A DNA stretch of 64,000 nucleotides from Tetramitus jugosus (taxonomy: Eukaryota > Heterolobosea > Eutetramitea > Acrasida > Vahlkampfiidae), in contig OW569372.1 in NCBI GenBank assembly GCA_937625935.1, positions 1 through 64,000 on the forward strand, in the 5' to 3' direction. Within the stretch, counting starts at the first letter, position 1. Each line of letters begins with the position of its first letter. A program made the position numbers and the translations under genes. Positions 1 through 9,477 of this stretch are shown here, piece after piece. The notes beneath the pieces are model-generated. The model had not been told where the DNA came from, ran no database searches, and saw nothing but the letters and a program-made list of their open reading frames with translations.

Positions 1-757
1 CCCAAACCCAAACCCAAACCCAAACCCAAACCCAAACCCAAACCCAAACCCAAACCCAAACCCAAACCCAAACCCAAAACCCAAACCCAAACCCAAACCC
101 AAACCCAAACCCAAACCCAAACCCAAACCCAAACCCAAACCCAAACCCAAACCCAAACCCAAACCCAAACCCAAACCCAAACCCAAACCCAAACCCAAAC
201 CCAAACCCAAACCCAAACCCAAACCCAAACCCAAACCCAAACCCAAACCCAAACCCAAACCCAAACCCAAACCCAAACCCAAACCCAAACCCAAACCCAA
301 ACCCAAACCCAAACCCAAACCCAAACCCAAACCCAAACCCAAACCCAAACCCAAACCCAAACCCAAACCCAAACCCAAACCCAAACCCAAACCCAAACCC
401 AAACCCAAACCCAAACCCAAACCCAAACCCAAACCCAAACCCAAACCCAAACCCAAACCCAAACCCAAACCCAAACCCAAACCCAAACCCAAACCCAAAC
501 CCAAACCCAAACCCAAACCCAAACCCAAACCCAAACCCAAACCCAAACCCAAACCCAAACCCAAACCCAAACCCAAACCCAAACCCAAACCCAAACCCAA
601 ACCCAAACCCAAACCCAAACCCAAACCCAAACCCAAACCCAAACCCAAACCCAAACCCAAACCCAAACCCAAACCCAAACCCAAACCCAAACCCAAACCC
701 AAACCCAAACCCAAACCCAAACCCAAACCCAAACCCAAACCCAAACCCAAACCCAAA
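1..757. repeat. Telomeric repeat array (CCCAAA)n / (TTTGGG)n
   Basis: The array is 126 consecutive copies of CCCAAA running inward from the first base. The only deviation is a single extra A in the copy starting at about position 73 (126 x 6 + 1 = 757). On the minus strand this is TTTGGG pointing off the chromosome end, the orientation expected of a telomeric G-strand. The last perfect unit ends at 757 and unique AT-rich sequence starts immediately, with no zone of degenerate repeats. The homogeneity fits recent telomerase synthesis. Confidence 0.96.
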
Positions 758-2198
758 TTGACTTCAAATTTTTTTTTCTACCTAAAAACTCAAAAAGTTT
801 ACCAACACATTTCTCTGTCTATTTTTCACCCAGATTTCAAAAATCCACCTTCTTTATCTATGTTTAATGAGTGGGTTGGTTTATTTCGATCAGTGCATCA
901 GAGATTCAGTTTTATGCTCTTTTGTAAATCAAAATATTTTCGGGGCATGCACCCTCCATCATTTTATTATCTATTTTGATTCTTTACAACAGAATAAGTA
1001 GATAACATGTTGTTCTACTGTGTTACGCTTTATGATACTTGTTAACTATATTTGTTTGCGCTGAATATCTCCCAAGCACAACTTCGAAATATCAGTGAGT
1101 TGAGAATGACTTCTATTACAATTCTAATGGTTACATACTTTGTATCTCGGTTAAATAATACTTCTATGGTGACTTCAACTCATTACACCCATTTTTTATT
1201 CCTCGGTGCTGTGCACCCAATATCTTCATCTGACAAAAACCTTCCATACACTATACTATGAACAATAAAATAATATCCAGGTACTATTATCTTGAAAAAA
1301 TGTATTTTCTTCCTTTTTATTCAATCTGAGTTGAATTAATCACCAGCATGGTTGTTTGAAAAAGAATGAGCTCAAAAAAATCATTGTTATTTTGTCTTTC
1401 ATTGGCCCCTCGCCTAACTATTCCTTAGAAAAAAAATCGACTTCCTCATTCTGCGTATTTTTACAATGATGACGAAAAAGGATTCACTTATCTTGCTATT
1501 TAGAGCTCTTTTCTATGTTTGATCAGTGCTCTATCATTCACTCTTACAAAGATAATTACAATTGAAAATTACCAATTGTGAACGAGTTTGCTGAATAATC
1601 GGAATACAATTTTCAAAAACTAATAAATTTTTTGTAATCTACGTCCTTATATTTACTTATAATGGTTGTATTCACAGTCAGTGACAATTTTTGATGTATC
1701 TGGCATGCATGTGCTCTACTCTATATCTCCGATAGGAAAGCATGAAGTCAAAAAAAAGAGGCGGACAAAAAGAGACGAGGAAAGTATAAAAGAGTAAGAG
1801 GGAAATCTACTATAGCTGTTAGATCAGAAATTACATCTAAAATAACAGAGTTGTTAACTCGTAGTTCTGAAAAACGATTTTACTGCGCAAATGGTTTTTT
1901 TTTGACCAACCGCCAAAAAAAAAAGCTTTTTTTTACATGAAGAACGTTTTTATACTCCAAAAAATGACTTGTTTTTATGATTGAGACAAGAGCGTATGTC
2001 TTTACATGCTCAAACCTCCCAAATCATCTCCATTTTTTGCGCTCTTTCTAACAACACCAGCAGCATGGCTTGAAACCGCCTGGGAGCCTCAAACGGTAAG
2101 TCGCATAAATACCACCCAAACCCAAACCCATGCTTTTCGCAAGTTTGGTCTCAACTCGAATATTCTTTGCTTGATGCGTCTGAAGGAAACGAACTTTG
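758..2198. other. AT-rich subtelomeric spacer, no gene recognised
   Basis: About 1.4 kb of AT-rich, homopolymer-rich sequence between the telomere and the first coding remnant. Short open frames exist (for example 758-979 and 1052-1261 on the plus strand). They have no recognisable motif, no supporting splice structure and a composition like the spacer, so I do not call them genes. The only structured element I see is a small telomere-like motif at 2115-2129. Confidence 0.7.
2115..2129 (+). repeat. Interstitial telomere-like motif
   Basis: Two and a half copies of the telomeric unit (CCCAAACCCAAACCC) sit about 1.36 kb inside the end of the main array, in the same orientation. Such a motif can arise by chance in AT-rich DNA. 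Its exact match and position beside a recombinase remnant also fit an old telomere addition or repair scar. Confidence 0.6.
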
Positions 2199-3400
2199 TT
2201 ACAGAAGAAGGAGACTTCTTAGGACGCTTTGATGAACGTCTTGTTTCTCTTCCCTTGGAGTTGGCAGAATGGTTTCCACCTCTATTTGAGCTCTTACAAG
2301 ATTTTGAGCTTCAGTGTTCTGTTGAAGGTCCTGCAAATTTGCTACATTCTGTGAACAAAAAATTGACATTCTTTCGTAAGCATCGATCGACTCATCATTA
2401 TTCCAGCCAACATGACGCTTGATAGCTTGTCTAATACTATCTTTGATTATTCCATATCTCAAAATACTGCTCATCAGAGCTTGACAAAGACAAATGTGAC
2501 CACTTCTGAGTGATCTCATTGTGTATCTACATTTTAAATCTCTATCCGAACTATTCATTAAATTTGACATATCCTTCGAAGACATTGGTGAATCGCTCAT
2601 TGATTGTGTGAACAAGTATCGCTCATTTTCTCCATCAATATAATCAAACTCAGAATTATCAATTATGTCACCCAATGGTTTTGCTTTGAAAATCTTTCTG
2701 ATGTGGAAGAGATACCAAAGCAAAGCATAGACAGGACATTGATTCAAATCATTATTTCCATAAACCGTATTCATCAATTCTGAACCTCCAATTCCTTTGT
2801 TTTTGTATCCAACATTCAGAACAACTAATACTCGTTCGTTGTTATACTTAATGGACTTGAATGTCACATGTTTCAGTTTCATGTATAGTGTCTCCTCTCC
2901 ATCCAAGATCAATGCTCGAAGCTTTACGTGTGGTTCTCTGTTGTCATGCTTGAGCAGTAGTCTTTGCCACTTTGATAAATCGGCATTGAGTAGAGGACAT
3001 ACTTTGAATTTAACATTGCCATACTTACGGATCAATCCTCGATTCTGGATGTTTGACTTGCTGATCTTTCAACCAACCTATCCAACTCCTCCATGAGTAG
3101 TTCTGAACCATCTTAGTTCCAGGTGCTTGGGATAATTGTATCAATTCCATCATATGAACCAGTTGATCTGATAATGATTCATCGGAATTTAAGTTCACTT
3201 CAACACCTCTGCACAAGTCTTAACTTCTTGATCCAACCTTTTCAGGTTGTCGGTGATTTTGGATTGTTTCCAAGGGTTCTTGTTTCCAAAATACATGGAT
3301 AATTCTCGATCCACATCGTCAATGGTTGATCCATCGATGGAATCATTTTCTTCTGTGTCCAATGGTATTAATCCATTTTTAACGGACGGGTGGGGCCCAG
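2199..3400 (-). pseudogene. Decayed tyrosine-recombinase (integrase-like) gene
   Basis: Protein-like sequence runs on the minus strand in three successive frames: about 3400-3200, 3216-3025 and 3035-2199. Each switch is preceded by an in-frame stop, so the gene is broken by at least two frame changes, or by introns I could not place. The middle segment has Trp/Tyr-rich text (YSWRSWIGWLKDQQ) like the SAM-like core-binding domain of tyrosine recombinases. The 278-codon 3' segment carries an arginine box (SLRSG), then RHVGW, then a Tyr in DAYERM. This spacing matches the R...H/W...Y active-site order of eukaryotic Crypton/DIRS-type recombinases. The usual His just before the arginine box is not evident. 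The family call rests on motif order only. It looks like a mobile-element remnant in the subtelomere. Confidence 0.5.
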
Positions 3401-5595
3401 GTATCTATAAAGGAAATACTAAATTTGTTTTTAAAAATGAGGGAGTGTTGTTTAAAAATTAAAGCTTAAATTAAAAAAAATAGCATAGGGCTCAGCAGCA
3501 AGCAAAGAATGGAGCCTAAATTTTTTTTATTTTTCGGAAACCCGTTCGAGCAATGCGTTACTTGGTTTGGATGTTATTTATGGAGAGAGAAGCTCCTGGA
3601 ATACATGAGGCAATAGTGTAATGGAGGACATTGATCTATTGATGAAATTAACAATCTGAATTTACAGAAAAATATTCCAAAAAGGATGGGAGGGGGTGAG
3701 GTCAACATTTGGTGTTCCACTGAAAATTTTCAGGGGGATTTTTTGGGGCTTGTTGTAAGCGCTGCTCCTTCACTCTGGCAGACATTTAACAACAAGAACA
3801 AGCAAAAAACATGACGGAATCGATAGATATTGGAAGCCCATAAACTCCAGGTCGCGAGAAACTGACCACCATCGTGTTGCCCGTGGTCACTTCTGGGTAA
3901 AGGAGTTTCATTGTAGATCGATTTTGACCCGCGTAACTCACTCCATGCAAGATATGGGAGCATTTTTAAATGATATGTATGATTGTATATGCACTCTTGG
4001 TATTTGTCTCGAATAACATGTAATCGTATTGCTTTCAAATTTCTTCGTTATGTTGATAATATCTGGATGCTCCCAGTCCGAAAAGCATTTCTTCTTGTCC
4101 TTTATTTCAATTTCATAAAATTCTTGTCCTCAGTTTTCGAACTGTCTCCTGTTAGTTGTTGTAGCTCACTTCGAGGGAGGGTCATCGAAAAATGGTCAAC
4201 AACAATACTCAATTATTTTCAAAATTATGCTCACAACGAGTAAGAAGACTGGCAGTTTTTGAGGACTTCATCGTGGATGACAGTTACCTCAACGATGATT
4301 AACAGACGACTTTACCTGTAATGAATGCAGTGAAAACCTTCCAAATTCCACCGTTCAATCAATCGAGCTTCCATCTACTCAGGATTGTGGAGTCATCCAA
4401 AAATGTGCTTCTTTTCGTTCCAAAGGCAAGCAGTACGCTTAACCAATTGTAAGTGCGATTCCACCAATTGTCTTAACCGAGAAGGAAAACGCAAAACTCA
4501 CGAGACCTATGATAAGTTTGAGGATGGTAGGTAATTTGAATCGTCTAATCCGACTGAGGACTTCTTTCAAGGGATGTCAAAGTCTCAGAATCTTGAAAGA
4601 GTTCTTTTCTCGAGGATCGATATTGAAAAGAAAATCCTGGCGGATTTATTAATGTCTCTGAATGTAAGACAATTAAACTCCACTTTGTATAAAATTTAGA
4701 ACTCTAAAGAAACGCCTATCTGAGACGAATTGGGATGTCAACTAAACGATTTTGGGAGTTCAATCCCAACCGTGCACTGTTGTAATCTGGATTTGCTGAA
4801 CTTAGCCATTACTTGAGTCCTGGTAAGTTTCTCTCCAAATTTACCGGTAGGTATTACTATAATTAGCTTATTCCCAACAAACCTGCTGGAGAAGATATCA
4901 AAGCCTTTGTGGCCGCGTGTATTCACAAACGTGTTATTGTATGAAATTGTTCTTTTATCGCAAAAGGTTTATGGAAGACGTAGCGGAAGAAATCAATCAA
5001 ACTTCTATACGCTCAATGGATGATTGTGATCATGAAGTATCAGTTCGATATATGTTACTATGCTTTCTATGAGAACCATGTCGGGTGTGATTGTGTATAA
5101 ATTGCATCGACCATAGTTCTTTTCAGGATGGCTCTCTTTTTATCGCTAATCATTGGTTGAACATAGAATAGTATCATATTTCTGACTGCCACTCCATTCA
5201 CAATGAGGACCCAAAAGAAGCACTCAGCAAACTCATTTCTCATGTTGAGTCAAATCCTCCCGCCAACGTATCCAACGATGTAGATTTGATTTGAAGCTCA
5301 TCTGTATCTGATTAGAACATGGAATAGGTATCAACTCTCACTTTTGTTTCAGTCGAATGGTACTTCTGACTGCCACTCCATTTCACAATGGTGAGTTGAT
5401 AGTGCCGAATGAATGTGTTGCATTCAGATTGTCCAAAAGGTGAGGATGAAGAAAAGGTGTACTCCCAATGATTACCCAGATCATTGATACGAACATCCAC
5501 TCTATCAAGTAAATTTTCAAAGTTGAGATCAGTAACGAAATCTAGCGAACATTATTTTGTGCTTTATAACAATAACTATTACCTTCGATGAGCCT
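3401..5595. other. Subtelomeric region without a recognisable gene
   Basis: About 2.2 kb with only short unrelated open frames (3730-4038 minus, 3983-4243 plus, 4738-4926 minus, 5312-5500 minus). None shows a domain, and neighbouring frames do not join by plausible introns. A short imperfect duplication is visible: a phrase reading CTGACTGCCACTCCATT occurs near 5181 and again near 5368. The region may hold older gene debris, but I cannot identify its source. Confidence 0.6.
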
Positions 5596-7494
5596 TTACT
5601 TCTTTCGAATGGGGTCAATATAAACCCAGTCCCTAATGAAGCATTGTTCAGAATCAGTGGCTGGAGGACGAGTTTTGTTCATTTTGCTCCAGAAAGATGG
5701 TTCTTCTTCTGTGGCAAGGAAAGGTCGTAGAGCAAGGACTTGCTCTTGTGTGATTCCACTGATATCTTCACCCTGTTTCCTGCCATGATAATTAACATGT
5801 TCATCATTGAGACCTCCAGTCATCAATAATTTAAGGTTGGGCCACAACATTGCATCAGAGAGCACTTCCAATAATGCTCCACCGAAAACTTTCCTCTGCT
5901 CTATATCGATTACACTATCTTCCAACTTGAAGACTGATAAGTTAGGACATGCTCTTACAAGAGCTTGTAGCCATGCAACCGGTTCATCTGGTAACTTGCA
6001 ACTTAAGCTCAACTCTTGCATATGAGACCAGTTGCATCGTTTTAAATGTTCTATTGTGAGATGGTTATCAGAACTGGCAATGTTCAGAGTCCTGATATTG
6101 CTATTAGGAAGTAGTGTTTCCAAGGCCCTACTCATATTTTTTTCATCTCTTAAGTCGATATGAGTCAATTTAGAGCATTTTTCATAGATGTTTGAGAAGT
6201 CAAGGTCCTGTATTTGGCCAGTAAATTGTTTCAGATTTGGAGCAATCTGAACGATACTATCCACAAAGTTTTCGGGAAGATGTTCGAATCTTCCATCAAG
6301 AACCAGAATCTCCAATGATGATAGAACTCCACCACCAAAGTGTACATTATCATACTGATCGATAAGATCTCCATTCATTGCGGTTCTTTCAATGTGAAGT
6401 ACTTTCAGTTGAGAATACTTTCCAATCTTTGTAAATAGTTCACCACTGATGTTGCAGCAATGGTGGAGAATCAATCTGGTCAATGAAGGTTCATTATCTA
6501 AAAACTGTAGCAATCCCTTATCTGTAAATAAACTCTCCATTGGAGTTGAGTCATCACATCCCTGCACTACCAGTTCTTTCAGATGAGGACACTTAGAAGC
6601 CAAAAATTCGAAGAAGTCATCGGTCGGCTCCTTTCGATACACGTACTCCAGAAGCTCCAAGTTTGGTGTTAACTGCAAAAGATCTATCATGAACTGCGTA
6701 CCAGTATCTGAGTTGATAATGAGTTTCTTTAGATGAGATAGAATTGGGACAGTCACTCCGTCTTTTTGTACCACATCTTCCTCTTTCTCATCTCCCACTT
6801 TCATTTTCTGAGAGTAGTGTATCCCTTCCTCGCTAATAGACAGGTCAAGAGACTCCAGATTTGAACAATGCGAAAGAATTGCATACATATCCATTCGCGC
6901 ACACGACTCACTATGGATTGTCAAATTCTTAATCAAAAAACCTCTAGTCACCGCTATCTTTTTGGTTATCTGGTCAAACACATGATCATAATCTGGATCT
7001 TCGTCAAACATTGTCTCTTTGATCGAGTCATCCGTCCAATCGATCTTAACGCCTTTCATTTGTTGCATCTCACCAGATTCATGCGCTATCAGCTTGAGTA
7101 TGTCACTTGGAGTTATCTGGTTTGTGTAAGAGTGAGACAAGAATGTGATATATTTCGGCATCTGGTAGTCCTTGTTTCTGTCTAAGATGCTACACAAGTT
7201 TACTGCTTCATCTGAGGTACGAACAACGAATTCAGAATGTGCATTCAAGGCGCTTCCAATAGACCAATGATCTTGTGGCACGAATGGCATGAATTTCTTT
7301 GCAATAGCCTCCACATTCTCATGCATTGACTTGCACGTCAAAGCTAACATTAATGATTCTCCAACAAAGAGAAAAGACAGTACAGTGCTCCACTCGTCAT
7401 TTGACAGGCTGAAAATTGGAGACAACTCTTGTAATTTGTGTCTTTTTGGTGTGGATTCTGTCCTGGACTTGACGTCCAGTGGGTGTTTTGCCAT
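5596..7494 (-). CDS. F-box / leucine-rich-repeat protein
   Basis: Intronless 632-residue protein. After a short basic N-terminus, an F-box-like helix bundle lies at about residues 30-75 (NDEWSTVLSFLFVGESLMLA, then LTCKSMHENV). Irregular leucine-rich repeats follow (for example LESLDLS, LKELVVQGC, LTRLILHHCC, LKVLHIERT, LEILVLDG). F-box proteins recruit substrates to Skp1-Cullin-F-box ubiquitin ligases, with the LRRs binding the substrate, so that role is inferred here. I chose the ATG at 7494. The frame stays open upstream to 7662, but that extension is translated from a duplicated fragment of the 3' end of another gene and is not native. The substrate cannot be predicted. Confidence 0.75.
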   Translation of the reverse strand: MAKHPLDVKSRTESTPKRHKLQELSPIFSLSNDEWSTVLSFLFVGESLMLALTCKSMHENVEAIAKKFMPFVPQDHWSIGSALNAHSEFVVRTSDEAVNLCSILDRNKDYQMPKYITFLSHSYTNQITPSDILKLIAHESGEMQQMKGVKIDWTDDSIKETMFDEDPDYDHVFDQITKKIAVTRGFLIKNLTIHSESCARMDMYAILSHCSNLESLDLSISEEGIHYSQKMKVGDEKEEDVVQKDGVTVPILSHLKKLIINSDTGTQFMIDLLQLTPNLELLEYVYRKEPTDDFFEFLASKCPHLKELVVQGCDDSTPMESLFTDKGLLQFLDNEPSLTRLILHHCCNISGELFTKIGKYSQLKVLHIERTAMNGDLIDQYDNVHFGGGVLSSLEILVLDGRFEHLPENFVDSIVQIAPNLKQFTGQIQDLDFSNIYEKCSKLTHIDLRDEKNMSRALETLLPNSNIRTLNIASSDNHLTIEHLKRCNWSHMQELSLSCKLPDEPVAWLQALVRACPNLSVFKLEDSVIDIEQRKVFGGALLEVLSDAMLWPNLKLLMTGGLNDEHVNYHGRKQGEDISGITQEQVLALRPFLATEEEPSFWSKMNKTRPPATDSEQCFIRDWVYIDPIRKK

Positions 7495-7582
7495 TTGTTT
7501 TCTGTTTGTTTGTTGAGCTTTTCCAGTTTTCGGAGGAAAACAACTTTGGGCAAACAGTTGGTTGACCGAATTTGGTCCAAAT

Positions 7583-7675
7583 GAATTTTGTGAAATAAAG
7601 GAATTTGGTTCAGCTATCCAAGATGCACGTAAATGCAACTTCCTGACATATCGTGCAGGCACAAATCGATATCAC
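7583..7675 (-). repeat. Duplicated 3' end of the HPS5-like gene
   Basis: This stretch is a near-identical copy of 17639-17731, which contains the last ~22 codons, the TGA stop and the 3' flank of the HPS5-like/RING gene. Only scattered substitutions and a few indels separate the two. Both copies lie in the same orientation. Weaker similarity extends a few bases further left. The fragment is too short to be functional and sits immediately upstream of the F-box/LRR gene start. Confidence 0.85.
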
Positions 7676-7759
7676 GGAGGCCTCTAACAAACTAAGAACA
7701 GAAAAGATACCGTCATTCGACACACATCCCAACTCGAGGAGGTGTTGTTTATCGCGATT

Positions 7760-8845
7760 TTCTGAACACTCCACATTATCATTGGTTTCGTCTCCGTTCT
7801 TGTCTCCAAATACTTGTTTACATGCCTATCAAGAATAGCAGCCAGTATCAAAGTTGTGACTATTACGTCTCAACATCTGAATATCCTCTTGGACTTCTGT
7901 ATCATGTAAAATGAAATAACTGAATGAAATAGCCGATCACTCACGTCTCTAAATCTCAACTTCGTTGTTGAGGTACATAAAATACTCTCACACACTCTAT
8001 ACACTAGTCTGGGGATACCTCCCGTATAAAAATAGAGTTTCTTTCAAAAGAATGAAACAGCTTCTTGTTTCAAACCGCGCGTTTCCAGAACCTAATGAAA
8101 TTGTTCCTGATTGACCATAGTTTTTCTTATCGATTCTTCGATGTGCTTCGCGTATAGCGCCCGAAGAATAACATGAGAAGAAGGACTTGGAGAACTGTCG
8201 AGAAACTTTAGTTCCGGAATACGCTCCCTCCAGCCCAAAAGAACGAGTGGTTGTGACCTTCCAACCAAAACGAAGAATAAACGACGTTGTTTCTTGTCGA
8301 TTAACGAACCTACCAAGATGGACCAAAATTTCAGCAATCTTGACGCCGAGGTGACTATATCTCCAGTTCCCAGAACCTGTTCTTCGTCAAAAGATATCAA
8401 GAGAGGAGGCAGCCCATCCTGAAAATCATTATATTTCTTAAGAAAGTTTTCCAATGAGCTTCAATTTTCGTATATTGACATAATTTTTCATATGTTCAGA
8501 TCGTTCGATCGCATCGCACAGCGCCCCCAAAATATTGGTATTAACTAGTTAATACCAACACTGTGTGGCATGTCATTTCCTTTCTCTACAACATCTCTAA
8601 AGTACTTTAGAGTGTTGTCTTACCAGAGCCGAATAATTGTTGTTCGTATTCTGATAATAGTGAGACATCTTTACAACTCAATAGACTCCCTTTGACGATT
8701 TGCAAAATGCATATCGAAGTTGTTGGAACTTGTACGTGTAGGTGAGATGCCCACCTCATCTAGCTGTGAGTTGTATGGCTTTCCTTTATTATTCAGGTTC
8801 CACCACCTCCGCAATTTTACTGGATTTTGGTTTCTGTGGCGATTC
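7760..8845 (-). pseudogene. Rearranged, decayed copy of the STAND-like ATPase gene
   Basis: Aligned by eye to the intact gene at 14778-17408, this region has the same orientation and keeps the 3' end, the P-loop/Walker region and the NTPase N-terminus. It is broken by stops, frameshifts and internal deletions. One removes about 1.23 kb (equivalent to 14952-16180), joined at a shared GACTTC. A smaller one removes about 48 bp (equivalent to ~14855-14902), joined at a shared GTA. A third removes about 110 bp (~16845-16955) and carries a palindromic insertion. Recognisable islands include 8092-8454, which still encodes LLISFDE, and 8671-8845, which encodes FDMHFANRQRESIEL followed by a stop. It cannot make an ATPase. 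Confidence 0.88.
8535..8558. repeat. 24-bp perfect palindrome at a deletion junction
   Basis: A 24-bp sequence identical to its own reverse complement, centred on CTAG. Its left half corresponds to native sequence of the intact ATPase gene near 16830 (TTGGTATTAACC in the source). Its right half has no counterpart there and is an inverted copy of the left half. It lies exactly where about 110 bp of the source gene are missing. Confidence 0.85.
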
Positions 8846-8973
8846 AACATGGGTAGGTATTTCATATTCATAGAGTGATGTTGTTCTGTGGTCTGTAATT
8901 CTATGTCCAATTTTTGGAGGGACAGAACAAAAATTGCAAGTTGTTTGTGCTGTTGGCCTCCAATCATTGTTTA

Positions 8974-9288
8974 TTAATTATCTGAGTAAACCTGGAATGA
9001 TGAAAGTTCACAAGGTTCAGTTGTTTTTTGATCAATAGATCTTCTCCCTGAAGTAAATCTCAGATACTGCACATAAGCAGGTAGCTCTATCTGAATTTCT
9101 TGCATTCCTGACTCGGTATATGCTTTTGCTTCAAACATGATGACCTCCTTATTAGAAAGATCTATTGAGTATACTACAAAATTGCATTTTCTCTCTTCAT
9201 GCACTGCATTAGGGAAGCCAACAATGATGCGGGTAACTTTAGTTGGTTGGGTTTTCTGACAGTCAGAAAGTTGAACAAGATATTCCAT
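8974..9288 (-). CDS. Hypothetical protein fragment, beta-rich
   Basis: 104-codon open frame ending in LRFTSGRRSIDQ...ELSSFQVYSDN. The text is beta-strand-rich and vaguely resembles a discoidin/galactose-binding jelly roll, but I cannot assign a family. Its ATG directly follows an in-frame TAG. Protein-like text (NSMLNNGGNVVSVLERADW) continues upstream in a different frame to about 9330. The gene is therefore either interrupted by a frameshift or has an unresolved intron. It lies head to head with the plus-strand gene at 9478. It could be a decayed gene. Confidence 0.35.
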   Translation of the reverse strand: MEYLVQLSDCQKTQPTKVTRIIVGFPNAVHEERKCNFVVYSIDLSNKEVIMFEAKAYTESGMQEIQIELPAYVQYLRFTSGRRSIDQKTTEPCELSSFQVYSDN

Positions 9289-9477
9289 CTATCTCCCAAT
9301 CCGCTCGTTCGAGTACAGATACAACATTGCCACCATTATTTAACATTGAATTCAGGTCAGTATCCGTCACAGCATCTGGACAAGGTGGTTCTGACGAACA
9401 AAAATATCATTTCGAACTTTCGAGTAAATAAATAAATCAGAATAAAGGCCAATCTTCTGATCACAACTGAAAGCATC

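Noticed and set aside
1-757. Ciliate origin suggested by the G-rich repeat
   Set aside because: TAA, TAG and TGA all act as stops at the ends of conserved proteins here, and introns look ordinary, so a ciliate with reassigned stops does not fit.
2006-2422. 138-codon plus-strand frame
   Set aside because: It is antisense to the recombinase remnant, whose minus-strand translation has recognisable motifs; the plus translation has none.
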